Part shown: in pieces, positions 1 to 8,604 of the stretch | Layout of the letters: each line of letters opens with the position of its first letter | Numbering within the stretch: the stretch's first letter is position 1 | Assembly (NCBI GenBank): GCA_913049535.1 | Contig: CAJWYF010000001.1 | Span: 62,001 to 126,000 of the forward strand | Origin: an uncultured Synechococcus sp. | GTDB lineage: Bacteria > Cyanobacteriota > Cyanobacteriia > PCC-6307 > Cyanobiaceae | Direction of reading: 5' to 3' | DNA: 64,000 bases | The notes under the pieces: generated by a model | Told to the model about the DNA's origin: nothing | The model's database searches: none | Seen by the model: the letters and a program-made list of their open reading frames with translations, nothing else | Made by a program: the position numbers and the translations under genes

Positions 1-2
1 TG

Positions 3-233
3 CTGGGCGGTGAACTTCCTGAGCCTTTGCAGCCGTGGAAACCACTGGGCCCAGAGCGAGCGGGCTTAGCTGAGTTGCAGCTGCTGGCCCGCCCGGTCCC
101 CCTGGAGGTGGCTGGTCTTCTCCCTCCTGGGATGCCGGCTGAGATTCAGCGGAGTGCTTTGCTGCGCGCCAGCTGGCGCGGGGCCGCTAGCGGAGAGGGG
201 CCCGCTCAGCTGGAAGCGCTGCTGGCTCCTTGA
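3..233 (+). CDS. C-terminal end of an unidentified protein (cut by window start)
   Basis: The reading frame is open from the first bases of the window to a TGA at 231-233 and gives 76 residues. The ORF track starts it at an internal TTG, but the frame continues upstream, so this is most likely the tail of a longer gene. The visible part is rich in Leu, Pro and Ala, with no motif I recognise. Its last 28 bases overlap the 3' end of psb29 on the other strand, a tail-to-tail overlap of the kind seen elsewhere in this compact genome. It could also be a chance open frame in GC-rich sequence. Confidence 0.5.
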   Translation: MGGELPEPLQPWKPLGPERAGLAELQLLARPVPLEVAGLLPPGMPAEIQRSALLRASWRGAASGEGPAQLEALLAP

Positions 234-886
234 CGCTGTTCGCGTTTGCGTCGTTCGGCGGCGATGGTTTCCTCGAGCAGCTCGACGGCCTGGGACATCT
301 TCTCGAGGTTGCTGGCGTAAAGCCCCATGTCCTTTTCGAGCTTGTCCTGTTGCAGTCCGAGTCCTGAGCCGATCTCGCGCGCTCGCTTCTGCAGGGCTTC
401 AGGGTCCTGGTCATCGCCACCACCGAGGTCCTGCAGCAGTCCCATCAGGCCCACGGCATGGAGTCTGGAGTAGTGAAAGTCGCTGCGGGCCGCGTGCTGC
501 AGCACTTCGCGCAGCACCTCAGGCGCCCCTTCTCCCTGCTGCTGGATCCAGGTCTGGATCTCAGCTTCGCCATGGGGGGTGAGGCTGTCCCTGAGGTGGT
601 TGGCTGCACCGCGCAGGGCTGAGGCATCCATATCGTTGGCGCTGCAGAGTGCGCTCAGCAGTTCACCGCGGCGCTCCTCCGGCTGCAGGCCCTGCATGAA
701 GTTGTCGAAGACCTGGGTCAGGCCCAGGGCGAAGAGCGCATCAGCGCTGAAACCGGCCTGGCCGGAGAGCAAATGCAGTTCGACCAGCAGTTCATCAACG
801 ACCCGGCGATACAGGCCCGGGATCACCCGAGGGTATGCGCTGTAGAAGCGGCGCTTGCTGTCGGCCACTGTCTGACGATCGCCCAC
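206..886 (-). CDS. thf1: Photosystem II biogenesis protein Psb29 / thylakoid formation protein Thf1
   Basis: The 226-residue protein matches the Psb29/Thf1 family along its whole length. The N-terminus has the TVADSKRRFYSAYPRVIP block, followed by YRRVVDELLVELHLLS and the ALGLTQVFDNFMQG segment. The C-terminus is a predicted coiled coil (DKLEKDMGLYASNLEKMSQA) ending in a charged, low-complexity tail. The family is needed for stable photosystem II and thylakoid formation and, from published work on Synechocystis, interacts with FtsH protease complexes. It is divergent from clpP, and an ftsH gene lies 1 kb away, so the neighbourhood is one of photosystem quality control. The start is the ATG that gives the usual family N-terminus. 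Confidence 0.95.
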   Translation of the reverse strand: MGDRQTVADSKRRFYSAYPRVIPGLYRRVVDELLVELHLLSGQAGFSADALFALGLTQVFDNFMQGLQPEERRGELLSALCSANDMDASALRGAANHLRDSLTPHGEAEIQTWIQQQGEGAPEVLREVLQHAARSDFHYSRLHAVGLMGLLQDLGGGDDQDPEALQKRAREIGSGLGLQQDKLEKDMGLYASNLEKMSQAVELLEETIAAERRKREQRQGASSASS

Positions 887-967
887 AACCCTGTTTCAAA
901 GACCGAGACCTTAGCGCTCAGCGTCTGCTCCGGCGTCGGTAGGATTCACTGAGCAACGTTCAGCCCC

Positions 968-1558
968 ATGATTCCCATCGTCATTGAGGATTCAGGAAGG
1001 GGCGAGCGCGCGTTTGATATCTATTCACGGTTGCTGCGCGAGCGCATCATCTTCATGGGGGAACCCGTGACGGCTGAATCGGCCAACCGCATCGTGGCTC
1101 AGCTCCTGTTTCTGGAAGCAGAGGATCCTGACAAGGACATCTTCCTCTACATCAATTCACCCGGCGGATCGGTGTACGACGGTCTTGGCATCTTTGACAC
1201 GATGCAGCACGTCAAACCCGATGTGCAGACCGTGTGTGTTGGTCTTGCCGCCAGCATGGGGGCTTTCCTGCTTTGCGCTGGTGCCCCTGGCAAACGCAGC
1301 AGCTTGCAGCACTCCCGCATCATGATTCACCAGCCCCTCGGCGGTGCTCGCGGTCAGGCCAGCGACATCCGCATTCAGGCCGATGAAATCCTCTTTCTGA
1401 AGCAGCGACTCAATGAAGAGTTGGCCCAACGCAGCGGTCAACCACTGGAGCGCGTGCAGAAGGATACTGATCGTGATTTCTTCATGTCACCCCATGAAGC
1501 TGTTGAATACGGCTTGATCGACAAGGTGATCGACCAACGTCCGATTCATGCCCTCTGA
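968..1558 (+). CDS. clpP: ATP-dependent Clp protease proteolytic subunit ClpP
   Basis: This is a serine protease subunit that forms the barrel of the Clp protease in the cytoplasm. At 196 residues it has the usual family length. The catalytic triad is visible: Ser96 in GLAASMGAF, His121 in [10 protein letters not shown], and Asp170 in the TDRDFFMS segment. The oxyanion and strand motif [11 protein letters not shown] is also present. Cyanobacteria carry several ClpP paralogues, and I cannot say from sequence alone which numbered paralogue this is. It is a complete triad, so not the inactive ClpR. A 12-bp inverted repeat directly after the stop probably ends transcription. Confidence 0.96.
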   Translation: MIPIVIEDSGRGERAFDIYSRLLRERIIFMGEPVTAESANRIVAQLLFLEAEDPDKDIFLYINSPGGSVYDGLGIFDTMQHVKPDVQTVCVGLAASMGAFLLCAGAPGKRSSLQHSRIMIHQPLGGARGQASDIRIQADEILFLKQRLNEELAQRSGQPLERVQKDTDRDFFMSPHEAVEYGLIDKVIDQRPIHAL

Positions 1559-1578
1559 TCAACAGATTGGCGCGAGAT

Positions 1579-1605
1579 TGAGCTGATCAAGGTTTGATCA
1601 GCTCA
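1579..1605. terminator. Bidirectional terminator hairpin between clpP and the next gene
   Basis: A perfect 12-bp inverted repeat (left arm 1579-1590, right arm 1594-1605, loop GGT) sits between the convergent ends of clpP and the small gene at 1587, and includes the latter's stop codon. There is no strong T-run on either side, so termination strength is uncertain. Confidence 0.6.
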
Positions 1606-1868
1606 CCGTGACTCTCCTTGAGTTGTTTCCAGATCTGACGTATTTCATTGAAGGCATGTTCCTGGCTGACTTTTCCGTTCGCTTGAAGAGCAACGATTAA
1701 GCCGACGCGTTCAGCGAACTGCTCAAGATTCTGATGGAACATCAAACGATTGGGGCTCCAATCGTCGCCGCGGTAGGCCGATACGGCTTCCAACGGTGAA
1801 TGGGTCCCTTCCTGTCCAGCAGGAATGGGACCCTCAAAAATTTCCTCACCGTCGGATGTTTTTCCCAT
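1587..1868 (-). CDS. Small conserved cyanobacterial protein (DUF7219-like)
   Basis: This 93-residue soluble protein has no signal peptide or membrane segment. The C-terminal two thirds, around LMFHQNLEQFAERVGLIVAL and AFNEIRQIWKQLKESH, resemble a small family of cyanobacterial proteins that I recall as DUF7219. The family assignment is from memory and moderate only, and no function is known to me. It follows ftsH on the same strand with about 40 bases between them, so it may be the last gene of an ftsH transcript. The N-terminal 30 residues are Gly/Glu/Pro rich and probably flexible. Confidence 0.7.
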   Translation of the reverse strand: MGKTSDGEEIFEGPIPAGQEGTHSPLEAVSAYRGDDWSPNRLMFHQNLEQFAERVGLIVALQANGKVSQEHAFNEIRQIWKQLKESHGELIKP

Positions 1869-1910
1869 CGGGTCATCAACGCGATGACCCGAGTATGGCC
1901 CTGAAACTGA

Positions 1911-3830
1911 TCAGGAGGCTGTCTGCAGGAAGGGAGTGAAACGCTCTTTTTCAGGAATTGAGGTGAAGGTGGCGACTTCCTTGCGGAAATCATCGCCATC
2001 AAGCGTTTCCTGCTCGATCAGCTGCTCGACCAGACGGTCCATGCAAGGCCGTTGGGCGGCCAGCAATTCGACGGTGTCGCGGTAGCAGCTGTCCACAATC
2101 AGACGGACCTGCTCATCAATGCGATTGGTAATGGAGTCCGAGACGTCGCTGCGTGTCATCAGGTCGCGGCCCAGGAAGACCTCCTGGTTGCCAGCCTCCA
2201 GAGACAGAGGGCCAAGATCACTCATGCCGAAGCGTGTCACCATCTGACGCGCCATGCCCGCCACCTGCTGGATGTCGCCGCCGGCACCGGTGGTCACTTC
2301 CGCATGGCCGAAGACGATGTCCTCAGCTGCACGCCCCCCCAGGGCGCCCATAATGCGAGCACGCAGCTGGGCGCGGCTGACCAGCATCTGCTCTTCATCG
2401 GGGGCAAACCAGGTCAGGCCCTGGGCCTGGCCACGGGGAATCAGGGTGACCTTCTGCACGGGATCGTGCTCCTTGACCAGGGTTCCCACCAGGGCGTGAC
2501 CCACTTCGTGGTATGCAATCAGGCGCTTGCTGCGGCCATCGGTCAAGGGTTGACCCTCCATGCCGGCGATGACGCGATCAACGGCATCATCAATTTCACT
2601 CAAGGTCGTGGCTTCCTTGCGGCGGCGTGCCGTCAGAATGGCGGCCTCGTTCAACAGATTGGCCAGGTCAGCGCCGGTGAAGCCAGGGGTGCGGCGGGCG
2701 ATGACCTCAAGGCTGACATCATCGGCCAGCTTTTTGTTGCGGGAGTGGACTTTGAGGATCGAGAGGCGGCCTTTGATGTCAGGAGCATCCACAGTCACCT
2801 GACGGTCAAAACGACCGGGACGCATCAGGGCCGAATCCAACACATCGGGACGGTTGGTGGCCGCAAGAATGATGATTCCGCTGTTGCCCTCAAAGCCGTC
2901 CATTTCGGTCAGCAGCTGGTTGAGGGTCTGCTCACGCTCGTCATTACCACCACCAATGCCGGCGCCGCGCTGACGACCGACGGCATCGATTTCATCGATG
3001 AAGATCAAGCAGGGGGCATTTTCCTTAGCGCGCTTGAACAGATCGCGCACTCGGCTGGCGCCGACGCCCACGAACATCTCGACGAATTCAGATCCGGAGA
3101 GGGAGAAGAAGGGAACATCCGCCTCACCGGCGATGGCCTTGGCAAGCAAGGTTTTACCCGTGCCAGGAGGGCCCACCAGAAGCACACCACGGGGGATGGA
3201 AGCACCCAGTGCTGAGAAGCGCTCAGGTTGCTTGAGGAAGGTCACCACCTCCTCGAGGTCCTGCTTGGCTTCCTCCACACCGGCGACATCGTCGAATTTG
3301 ACCCCGGTCTCGGCTTCCATCGAGAAGCGAGCTTTGCTCTTGCCGAACTGCATGGCCTGGCCAGGACCGCCAGGCATGTTGTTGGATCGGCGGGCCAGGA
3401 AGATCAGTGAACCGATCAGCAGCAGGGGGAAGAGCAGGTTGCCCAGAATTCCAAGCACCGGTGGGGTGGACCGGGGCGGATGCACATCAAAGCTGATTCC
3501 CTGCTCATCGATCTTGCTGATCAATTCAGGAGCCAGGCCGGGCAGATCAACGCGCAGGCGCTGCACCCGGTTGTCGATATAAGGGTCGACGGCTTCCACA
3601 ACGGCCGTGCGGCCGCCGTCATAGATATCAACAGCAGTGATTCGGCCTGAGTCGAGGTAGTTCAGGAAACGGCCGTAGGCGATTCGCGCTACGGCACTGT
3701 TGCGAGGAGCGACGGTTGGGCCGTTGGCCACCTGCATGGGGCCGCCGCCGCGCATGATTTGGAAGGCAAAGAACAGCACCAAGCCGATGGGCAGAGCCCA
3801 CAGCGCGATCAGCCGCCAACGGTTGTTCAT
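1911..3830 (-). CDS. ftsH: ATP-dependent zinc metalloprotease FtsH (FtsH2-like)
   Basis: This is a membrane-bound AAA+ protease of 639 residues. Transmembrane segments lie at about residues 8-25 and 125-146. Walker A GPPGTGKT is at 220-227, Walker [11 protein letters not shown] at about 275, and the second region of homology follows near 329-343. The zinc site HEVGH is at 441-445. The sequence reads like Synechocystis FtsH2 (slr0228), the subunit used in D1 turnover during photosystem II repair. The ORF track extends 49 codons upstream, but the ATG at 3830 gives the normal N-terminus ([11 protein letters not shown]). Closeness to psb29 fits the known Psb29-FtsH link. Confidence 0.97.
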   Translation of the reverse strand: MNNRWRLIALWALPIGLVLFFAFQIMRGGGPMQVANGPTVAPRNSAVARIAYGRFLNYLDSGRITAVDIYDGGRTAVVEAVDPYIDNRVQRLRVDLPGLAPELISKIDEQGISFDVHPPRSTPPVLGILGNLLFPLLLIGSLIFLARRSNNMPGGPGQAMQFGKSKARFSMEAETGVKFDDVAGVEEAKQDLEEVVTFLKQPERFSALGASIPRGVLLVGPPGTGKTLLAKAIAGEADVPFFSLSGSEFVEMFVGVGASRVRDLFKRAKENAPCLIFIDEIDAVGRQRGAGIGGGNDEREQTLNQLLTEMDGFEGNSGIIILAATNRPDVLDSALMRPGRFDRQVTVDAPDIKGRLSILKVHSRNKKLADDVSLEVIARRTPGFTGADLANLLNEAAILTARRRKEATTLSEIDDAVDRVIAGMEGQPLTDGRSKRLIAYHEVGHALVGTLVKEHDPVQKVTLIPRGQAQGLTWFAPDEEQMLVSRAQLRARIMGALGGRAAEDIVFGHAEVTTGAGGDIQQVAGMARQMVTRFGMSDLGPLSLEAGNQEVFLGRDLMTRSDVSDSITNRIDEQVRLIVDSCYRDTVELLAAQRPCMDRLVEQLIEQETLDGDDFRKEVATFTSIPEKERFTPFLQTAS

Positions 3831-3912
3831 AGAGACCGGTCCCGCCGATGACAAAAATGTTTCGTGATTGTAAAGACACTGAGGACGTTTCGCGGAATCC
3901 TCTTCAGCTTTC

Positions 3913-4338
3913 TCAGTGCAGTCCCTGTTCCCGTTCCAGCTCCAGGACGGCGCGCTGCAGCGATGGAGCAAGTGCACGTCGTTCCTGTCGTTTGGGGCTC
4001 CAGACGGTGCCGCTGCGAATTTCTTTCAGCGGCGCCAGCACCATGTCTTGACCTTCCAGCAGGCGCAGCTCTGTCAGTGCTGGTGTGAGCCTGCCGCGAA
4101 AGAAGTGGGCAACGCGGCGGCTTTCGCGGTGAACGAACCAAAGGGGTAGTTCAGGCGCATCCCAGTCGATTTCCTCCTTGAGCTCACGCAGCAGGGCCTG
4201 CTCAGGGGTTTCTCCTGGATCGAGATGGCCACCGAACAGGGCCCATGTGCCCGGATGCACGATCCCTTCGATGTCGTCGCGCAGCTGCAGCAGCCAGCAG
4301 CCGTCTTGTTCCAGCATGGCGAGTGCGACTTCTATCAC
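3913..4338 (-). CDS. Nudix hydrolase
   Basis: The 141-residue protein carries a Nudix box, [21 protein letters not shown], with the REUxEE core intact. The final glycine of the consensus is replaced (EEIDW instead of EExGU). Nudix enzymes split nucleoside diphosphates linked to another group; the substrate cannot be told from the box. The start is GTG at 4338, which overlaps the TGA of the upstream permease by four bases (GTGA), so the two are almost certainly translationally coupled. The ftsH start is 82 bases downstream. Confidence 0.88.
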   Translation of the reverse strand: MIEVALAMLEQDGCWLLQLRDDIEGIVHPGTWALFGGHLDPGETPEQALLRELKEEIDWDAPELPLWFVHRESRRVAHFFRGRLTPALTELRLLEGQDMVLAPLKEIRSGTVWSPKRQERRALAPSLQRAVLELEREQGLH

Positions 4339-5606
4339 AATCGTCTGAGGGCAACGATCGGATCAAGCTTGGCGGCCCGCCTTGCAGGCACCACCCCGAA
4401 AAACAAGCCAATCGAGCCGGAGAGCACGACGGTGCCCAGCACACCTCCTGCGCTGATGCTGGCCGGGAGGGGGGTAATCGCCGCGACCGCAAGCACGGCA
4501 CCCACGCCCAGTCCGCTGCCCAGCAGGCCGCCGAGGCTCGACACCACCAGGGCCTCCACCAGGAACTGCAACAGGACATCGCCACTGCGGGCTCCCACCG
4601 CCTTGCGCAGACCGATCTCCTGCGTCCGTTCGCTGACCGACACCAGCATGATGTTCATGATGCCGATGCCGCCCACCAGCAGTGATATCGCACCGATGGC
4701 GGCCAGCATCAAGGTGAGCCCGCCGGTGATGGTGCCAACGATCGAGAGGGCATCCTTCTGGGAGCGCACGGCGAAGTCGTCCTCGCGCAGGATGCGGTGG
4801 CGTTGTCGCAGCAGGTTGGTGATCTGAAATTTGGCAGCACTGATTGATGCCGGGTCACGCGCCTCCACGCTGATGAAGGTCAAAGACGTGCCATAGGTGG
4901 GATCACGACCGCTGAGGCGGGCCACCATCGTCGATAAAGGGACGTAGGCGGCGTCATCCTGGTTCTGCCCAAGGAAAGCTCCCTTGGGCGCCATGACGCC
5001 GATCACCTGGAAGGTCTGATTCTTGATCCGCACCTGTTTGCCGATCGGCCCTCTGCCTGGCAGCAGTCGCGCCGCCAGATCAGGACCCAGCACCGTGACG
5101 TTCCGTGCTGATTTGAGGTCCTGTTCGGAGAAAAACCGACCCTGCCCCATCTCAAAGCGCCGCACCGAGAGGAACGCCGGAGTGATGCCTGAGACCGTGA
5201 CGGTGGCACTGCGGTTGCCGGCACGCATCGTCTCGCTGCTGGTGACCTGCGGAGCGACACGGGCCACGCTTGGCACCTGATCGGCAATGGCTTCTGCGTC
5301 CTCCAGCACCAGTGTGCGTGGATTGGCAATGCCGCGACGCCGAGTGTCGTTGTTGCCTGGAACGACAAAAAGGACATTGGCCCCCAGGCTGCTGAGCTGA
5401 CCCTCCGCCAGATTCTGCGCGCCCTTACCCACCCCGACCAGGGTGATCACCGATGCATTGCCGATGACAATGCCCAGCATGGTCAGCGCTGAGCGCAGAC
5501 GGTTAGCCCCCAGGGCCCCCAAGGCCATGCGGACGGTCTCGCGCAAAGGGAGCCGAGCGGCGATCGCCTGAGGGCTAGCCGATCGTGTCGGCGCTGCTGT
5601 GGTCAT
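4335..5606 (-). CDS. ABC transporter permease of the MacB/FtsX type (DevC-like)
   Basis: The 423-residue inner-membrane protein has an N-terminal transmembrane segment (about residues 40-62, LTMLGIVIGNASVITLVGVG), a large extracytoplasmic MacB-type domain, and three C-terminal transmembrane helices. The FtsX-domain motif GGIGIMNIMLVSVSERTQEIGLRKAVGA is readily seen. Proteins of this kind work with a separate MacB/LolD-like ATPase and often an adaptor; neither is in this window. The ATG at 5606 is preferred to the longer ORF-track start. The gene overlaps the 3' end of pyk by 32 bases and the Nudix gene by 4, which suggests one transcript. The substrate is unknown. Confidence 0.88.
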   Translation of the reverse strand: MTTAAPTRSASPQAIAARLPLRETVRMALGALGANRLRSALTMLGIVIGNASVITLVGVGKGAQNLAEGQLSSLGANVLFVVPGNNDTRRRGIANPRTLVLEDAEAIADQVPSVARVAPQVTSSETMRAGNRSATVTVSGITPAFLSVRRFEMGQGRFFSEQDLKSARNVTVLGPDLAARLLPGRGPIGKQVRIKNQTFQVIGVMAPKGAFLGQNQDDAAYVPLSTMVARLSGRDPTYGTSLTFISVEARDPASISAAKFQITNLLRQRHRILREDDFAVRSQKDALSIVGTITGGLTLMLAAIGAISLLVGGIGIMNIMLVSVSERTQEIGLRKAVGARSGDVLLQFLVEALVVSSLGGLLGSGLGVGAVLAVAAITPLPASISAGGVLGTVVLSGSIGLFFGVVPARRAAKLDPIVALRRL

Positions 5607-7359
5607 GAACGTGGGTCCCGCGATGCACCACGCCGTGGCGAACGTCGAGCGTAACCACCTCACCGGTGCGCACGTCTCGCGTGGCGTTGTGAACGCCAGT
5701 GATCACAGCGATGCCAAGCCGCTGGCCAATCACTGCCGCATGGCTCTGGCTGCCGTCTTCTTCGGTGATCACACCGCCGGAGCGACGGATCGCGTCGAGG
5801 TAATCAGCGCTGGTGCTCGGCACCACCAGGATTTCGCCGCTCTCGATGCGTGCCGCTTCCGCCGGGGTGTTGGCGACGCGCACCTGACCGCTGACGGACT
5901 GGCTGCCGTAGCCGCTGCCGCGCCCCAAGACCGCTGAGACGATGCCGACCTTGACCAAGTCGGTGGAGCCGCTCACCCCGGCCAGGGTGCCGGCGGTTTG
6001 AATCACCAAATCTCCCTCTTGGAGCAGGTTTTGCTCCTGTGCGACCCCCATCGCCATGCTGAAGGTGCGGCTGGTGGAGGACTGGTTGGCGATCACCAGG
6101 GGATTCACGCCCCAAACCAGTTGCAGCTGACGGGCCACCTTCACATCACTGGTTATCGCAAGGATGGGTGTTGCAGGGCGGAATTTACTGACGTTGCGGG
6201 CTGTGGCCCCGCTTTTGGTCAGCGGCAGGATCGCTGCGGCATCCAGCTGGGTGGCAATGGTGCTCACGGCCATGCTGATGGCATTGGGGATGGTGCTGGT
6301 CAGCTGGGTGTCGGGCTGGCGGTTGGGATAGTCCTGCTCGATGCGCTTGGCGATGCGGGCCATGGTCTCGACCGCTTCGATGGCGTAGTCGCCAACAGCG
6401 GTTTCGTTGGAGAGCATCACAGCATCGGTGCCATCGAGAATGGCGTTGGCCACATCGCTCACCTCAGCGCGGGTCGGGCGGGCGTTGCTCACCATGCTGT
6501 CCAGCATCTGGGTGGCGGTGATGATCGGGATGCCGATGGAGTTGGCCTTGCGGATCAACTCCTTCTGCAGCAGCGGCACCTCCTCGGCAGCCATTTCGAC
6601 CCCAAGGTCGCCGCGGGCCACCATCACCCCATCGCAGAGGGGCAGGATCATGTCGATCTGATCGATGGCCTCAAATTTCTCGATCTTGGCCACCACCGGT
6701 GTGGAGAAGCCCAGAGAGTTGATCAGCTCCCGGATCTCCTGCATGTCAGAGGGGTTGCGCACAAAGCTCAGGGCAACCCAGTCGACCCCGAGCTGGAGAC
6801 CAAAGGCCAGATCCTGCCGGTCTTTGGCTGTCAGGGCCCGCACCGAGAGCAAACAATCAGGGAAATTCACCCCCTTGTTGTTGGAGAGCTTGCCGCCGAC
6901 TGTCACCTTGCAGTGCAGGGTCTCTTCGGCCTGGTCAATCCAGTCGACCTGCATCTCAACCTTGCCGTCATCCAGCAGGATTCGGCTGCCGGGCTCCACT
7001 TCATGAGCCAGCTTGTCGTAGGTGACCGTGGCGATCTGCTGGTCACAGGCGACCGATCGTGCGGTCAGGGCGAAGGGATCTCCCTTGGCCAAGGTGATGG
7101 GACCACCCTCAAAGCGGCCCAGACGGATCTTGGGGCCCTGCAGGTCCTGCAGGATGCCGACATGGACGCCGAGCTCGTGGGCAACCTGCCGGATCGTGGC
7201 GGCCCGCTGAGCGTGCTCGTCATGGTTGCCGTGGGAGAAATTCAGCCGGAAGGTGGTGGCACCGGCAAGAATCAGGGAGCGAATGCTTTCAGCGGACTCG
7301 GTGGCCGGCCCGATGGTGGCGACGATTTTCGTGCGTCGCTGGTGATCGGGCATGGGCAT
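5575..7359 (-). CDS. pyk: Pyruvate kinase
   Basis: This enzyme converts phosphoenolpyruvate and ADP to pyruvate and ATP, the last step of glycolysis. The protein is 594 residues. The N-terminus TKIVATIGPATES and the active-site segment MVARGDLGVEM are typical. The last 100 residues form an extra PEP-utilising mobile domain with SQSHAAVIGQRLGIAVITG, the longer architecture common in cyanobacteria and Bacillus. It is the first gene of a likely four-gene minus-strand run (pyk, permease, Nudix, possibly ftsH). The divergent neighbour is the MazG-like gene. Confidence 0.97.
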   Translation of the reverse strand: MPMPDHQRRTKIVATIGPATESAESIRSLILAGATTFRLNFSHGNHDEHAQRAATIRQVAHELGVHVGILQDLQGPKIRLGRFEGGPITLAKGDPFALTARSVACDQQIATVTYDKLAHEVEPGSRILLDDGKVEMQVDWIDQAEETLHCKVTVGGKLSNNKGVNFPDCLLSVRALTAKDRQDLAFGLQLGVDWVALSFVRNPSDMQEIRELINSLGFSTPVVAKIEKFEAIDQIDMILPLCDGVMVARGDLGVEMAAEEVPLLQKELIRKANSIGIPIITATQMLDSMVSNARPTRAEVSDVANAILDGTDAVMLSNETAVGDYAIEAVETMARIAKRIEQDYPNRQPDTQLTSTIPNAISMAVSTIATQLDAAAILPLTKSGATARNVSKFRPATPILAITSDVKVARQLQLVWGVNPLVIANQSSTSRTFSMAMGVAQEQNLLQEGDLVIQTAGTLAGVSGSTDLVKVGIVSAVLGRGSGYGSQSVSGQVRVANTPAEAARIESGEILVVPSTSADYLDAIRRSGGVITEEDGSQSHAAVIGQRLGIAVITGVHNATRDVRTGEVVTLDVRHGVVHRGTHVHDHSSADTIG

Positions 7360-7404
7360 GAACCGGGCCTAAAGCGTTGCGGAAGCTATCACCGGACCGT
7401 TCCC

Positions 7405-7734
7405 ATGGATCTCAACACCTATCAAGAGCAGGCGGCCTTGACAGCCCTCTACCCAGGTCGTGGCAGCAATCCCATCTATCCAGCCCTTGGGCTTTGTGGT
7501 GAGGCCGGTGAAGTGGCGGACAAGGTGAAAAAGGTGATCCGTGATCACGAGGGGAGCTTCACCGACGAGCGCTGCCACGCCATTGCACTGGAGCTCGGCG
7601 ATGTGCTCTGGTACGTGGCACAGCTGGCGCATGAACTCGGTTACAGCCTTGAGAGCGTGGCTCAGGCCAATCTCGACAAGCTGGCCAGCCGGGCATCGCG
7701 TCAGGTGATCTCCGGCAGTGGTGACGAGCGATGA
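7405..7734 (+). CDS. MazG-like nucleotide pyrophosphohydrolase
   Basis: This 109-residue all-alpha protein has the MazG metal-binding pattern: GEAGEVADKVKK followed by ELGDVLWYVAQLA. Members split nucleoside triphosphates to monophosphates, often as house-cleaning enzymes. The ORF track hides it inside a 578-residue frame whose first 80% is antisense to pyk. The ATG at 7405 gives the usual short single-domain form. Its stop overlaps the ATG of the next gene by four bases (ATGA), so the two genes are coupled. Confidence 0.88.
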   Translation: MDLNTYQEQAALTALYPGRGSNPIYPALGLCGEAGEVADKVKKVIRDHEGSFTDERCHAIALELGDVLWYVAQLAHELGYSLESVAQANLDKLASRASRQVISGSGDER

Positions 7735-8189
7735 GTCGATGGTTGGCGGCCCTTATGGCCCTGTTGCTGCTCTTCCCCGGCGGCGCCCTGGCAATTGACC
7801 TGGTGGTGTCTGATCCGGTGGTGGAACCGTGCCCGGCCGATGATTCCGCTGCCCAGAGCGATCTGAAACGTCCCGTGGGAGCCAGCTGCTACGCGTTGCG
7901 CGGGCTGGTGAGCAACCCCGGCAAGCGGCCTGTGGTGGACACCGATGTCTTCGCGCAGATCATTGATGGCAGTGGTGAACCAGCCCTGGCCAACCGCACC
8001 CGTGTGGGCTCGATCGGTGATGTCCCGCCGGGCGACTCCCCTTTTGCTCTGAGGCTTTCAATCCCTGCAGGGACGCCAGGCCCATTCAGCGTGAACAAGG
8101 CCCGTGCCCGTGGTTTCAATGCTCCTGTACGCACACGCGCCGGCGCCGAGGACGAGCTCTTGCCCTTGGAGCAGGACCTCAGTAGCTGA
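7731..8189 (+). CDS. Secreted protein of unknown function
   Basis: The 152-residue protein begins with a clear Sec signal peptide (LAALMALLLLFPGGALA, likely cleavage near residue 22). The mature part has two cysteines and looks like a small beta-rich domain (RGLVSNPGKRPVVDTDVFAQ). I recognise no named family, although the overall pattern resembles hypothetical proteins of marine Synechococcus. It is translationally coupled to the MazG-like gene, and its 3' end overlaps the YggT gene by 11 bases tail to tail. Location is probably periplasm or thylakoid lumen. Confidence 0.8.
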   Translation: MSRWLAALMALLLLFPGGALAIDLVVSDPVVEPCPADDSAAQSDLKRPVGASCYALRGLVSNPGKRPVVDTDVFAQIIDGSGEPALANRTRVGSIGDVPPGDSPFALRLSIPAGTPGPFSVNKARARGFNAPVRTRAGAEDELLPLEQDLSS

Positions 8190-8466
8190 TGCCGCTGTAC
8201 ATCGAGACGCTGGCGCTGGCCAGCAGTTGTTGCACCAGGTTCAAGGCGACGAAGGCGATGATCGCCGAGAGATCCAAGCCACCGAGCGGTGGGATCAGCC
8301 CGCGGAAGACATTCAAGTAAGGGTCAGTGATGGAACTGACAGCACTTAACACTGGGTTACCCCAATCCAGATTGGGGAACCAGCTGAGCAGAACACGCAC
8401 AATCAGCACCACGGTGTAGATGCTGAGGGTCTGAGCAAGCACTCCGAGCAGGAAGCCGAAATCCAT
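8179..8466 (-). CDS. YggT family membrane protein
   Basis: The 95-residue protein has two hydrophobic helices separated by a loop. The family signatures LLSWFPNLDWGNP and ITDPYLNVFRGLIPPLGGLDLSAIIAF are present. YggT proteins are integral membrane proteins; plastid relatives (CCB3) help attach haem to cytochrome b6, and bacterial members are linked to cell division or osmotic response. The exact role here is not known. It is downstream of the phycobilisome linker on the same strand but is separated by a strong hairpin, so it is probably transcribed separately. Confidence 0.92.
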   Translation of the reverse strand: MDFGFLLGVLAQTLSIYTVVLIVRVLLSWFPNLDWGNPVLSAVSSITDPYLNVFRGLIPPLGGLDLSAIIAFVALNLVQQLLASASVSMYSGISY

Positions 8467-8544
8467 GGGCCAATCGCTTTATTGCTGAATCTATCGAGCC
8501 CGAGCATCCCGAGGAAGCCTTCTGCCATTCGGACCGCTTCTGGG

Positions 8545-8600
8545 CATGGGCTATGACAGAAAAGCCACAAGGTGTCCCATTGTTTCTGTCATAGCCCATG
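8545..8600. terminator. 18-bp perfect inverted repeat downstream of the linker gene
   Basis: The arms at 8545-8562 and 8583-8600 are exact reverse complements over 18 bases (CATGGGCTATGACAGAAA) around a 20-base loop. The repeat begins five bases past the stop of the phycobilisome linker on the minus strand. It is long enough to end transcription or protect an mRNA 3' end, but it lacks a T-run. It is one of the longest perfect dyads that I saw in the window. Confidence 0.6.
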
Positions 8601-8604
8601 GGGA

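Noticed and set aside
2052-3215. 387-codon plus-strand ORF
   Set aside because: It is wholly antisense to ftsH and has the low-complexity look of a shadow frame.
5998-7404. Long plus-strand frame leading into the MazG-like gene
   Set aside because: This portion is antisense to pyk. Only the last 109 codons (7405-7734) form a real protein.
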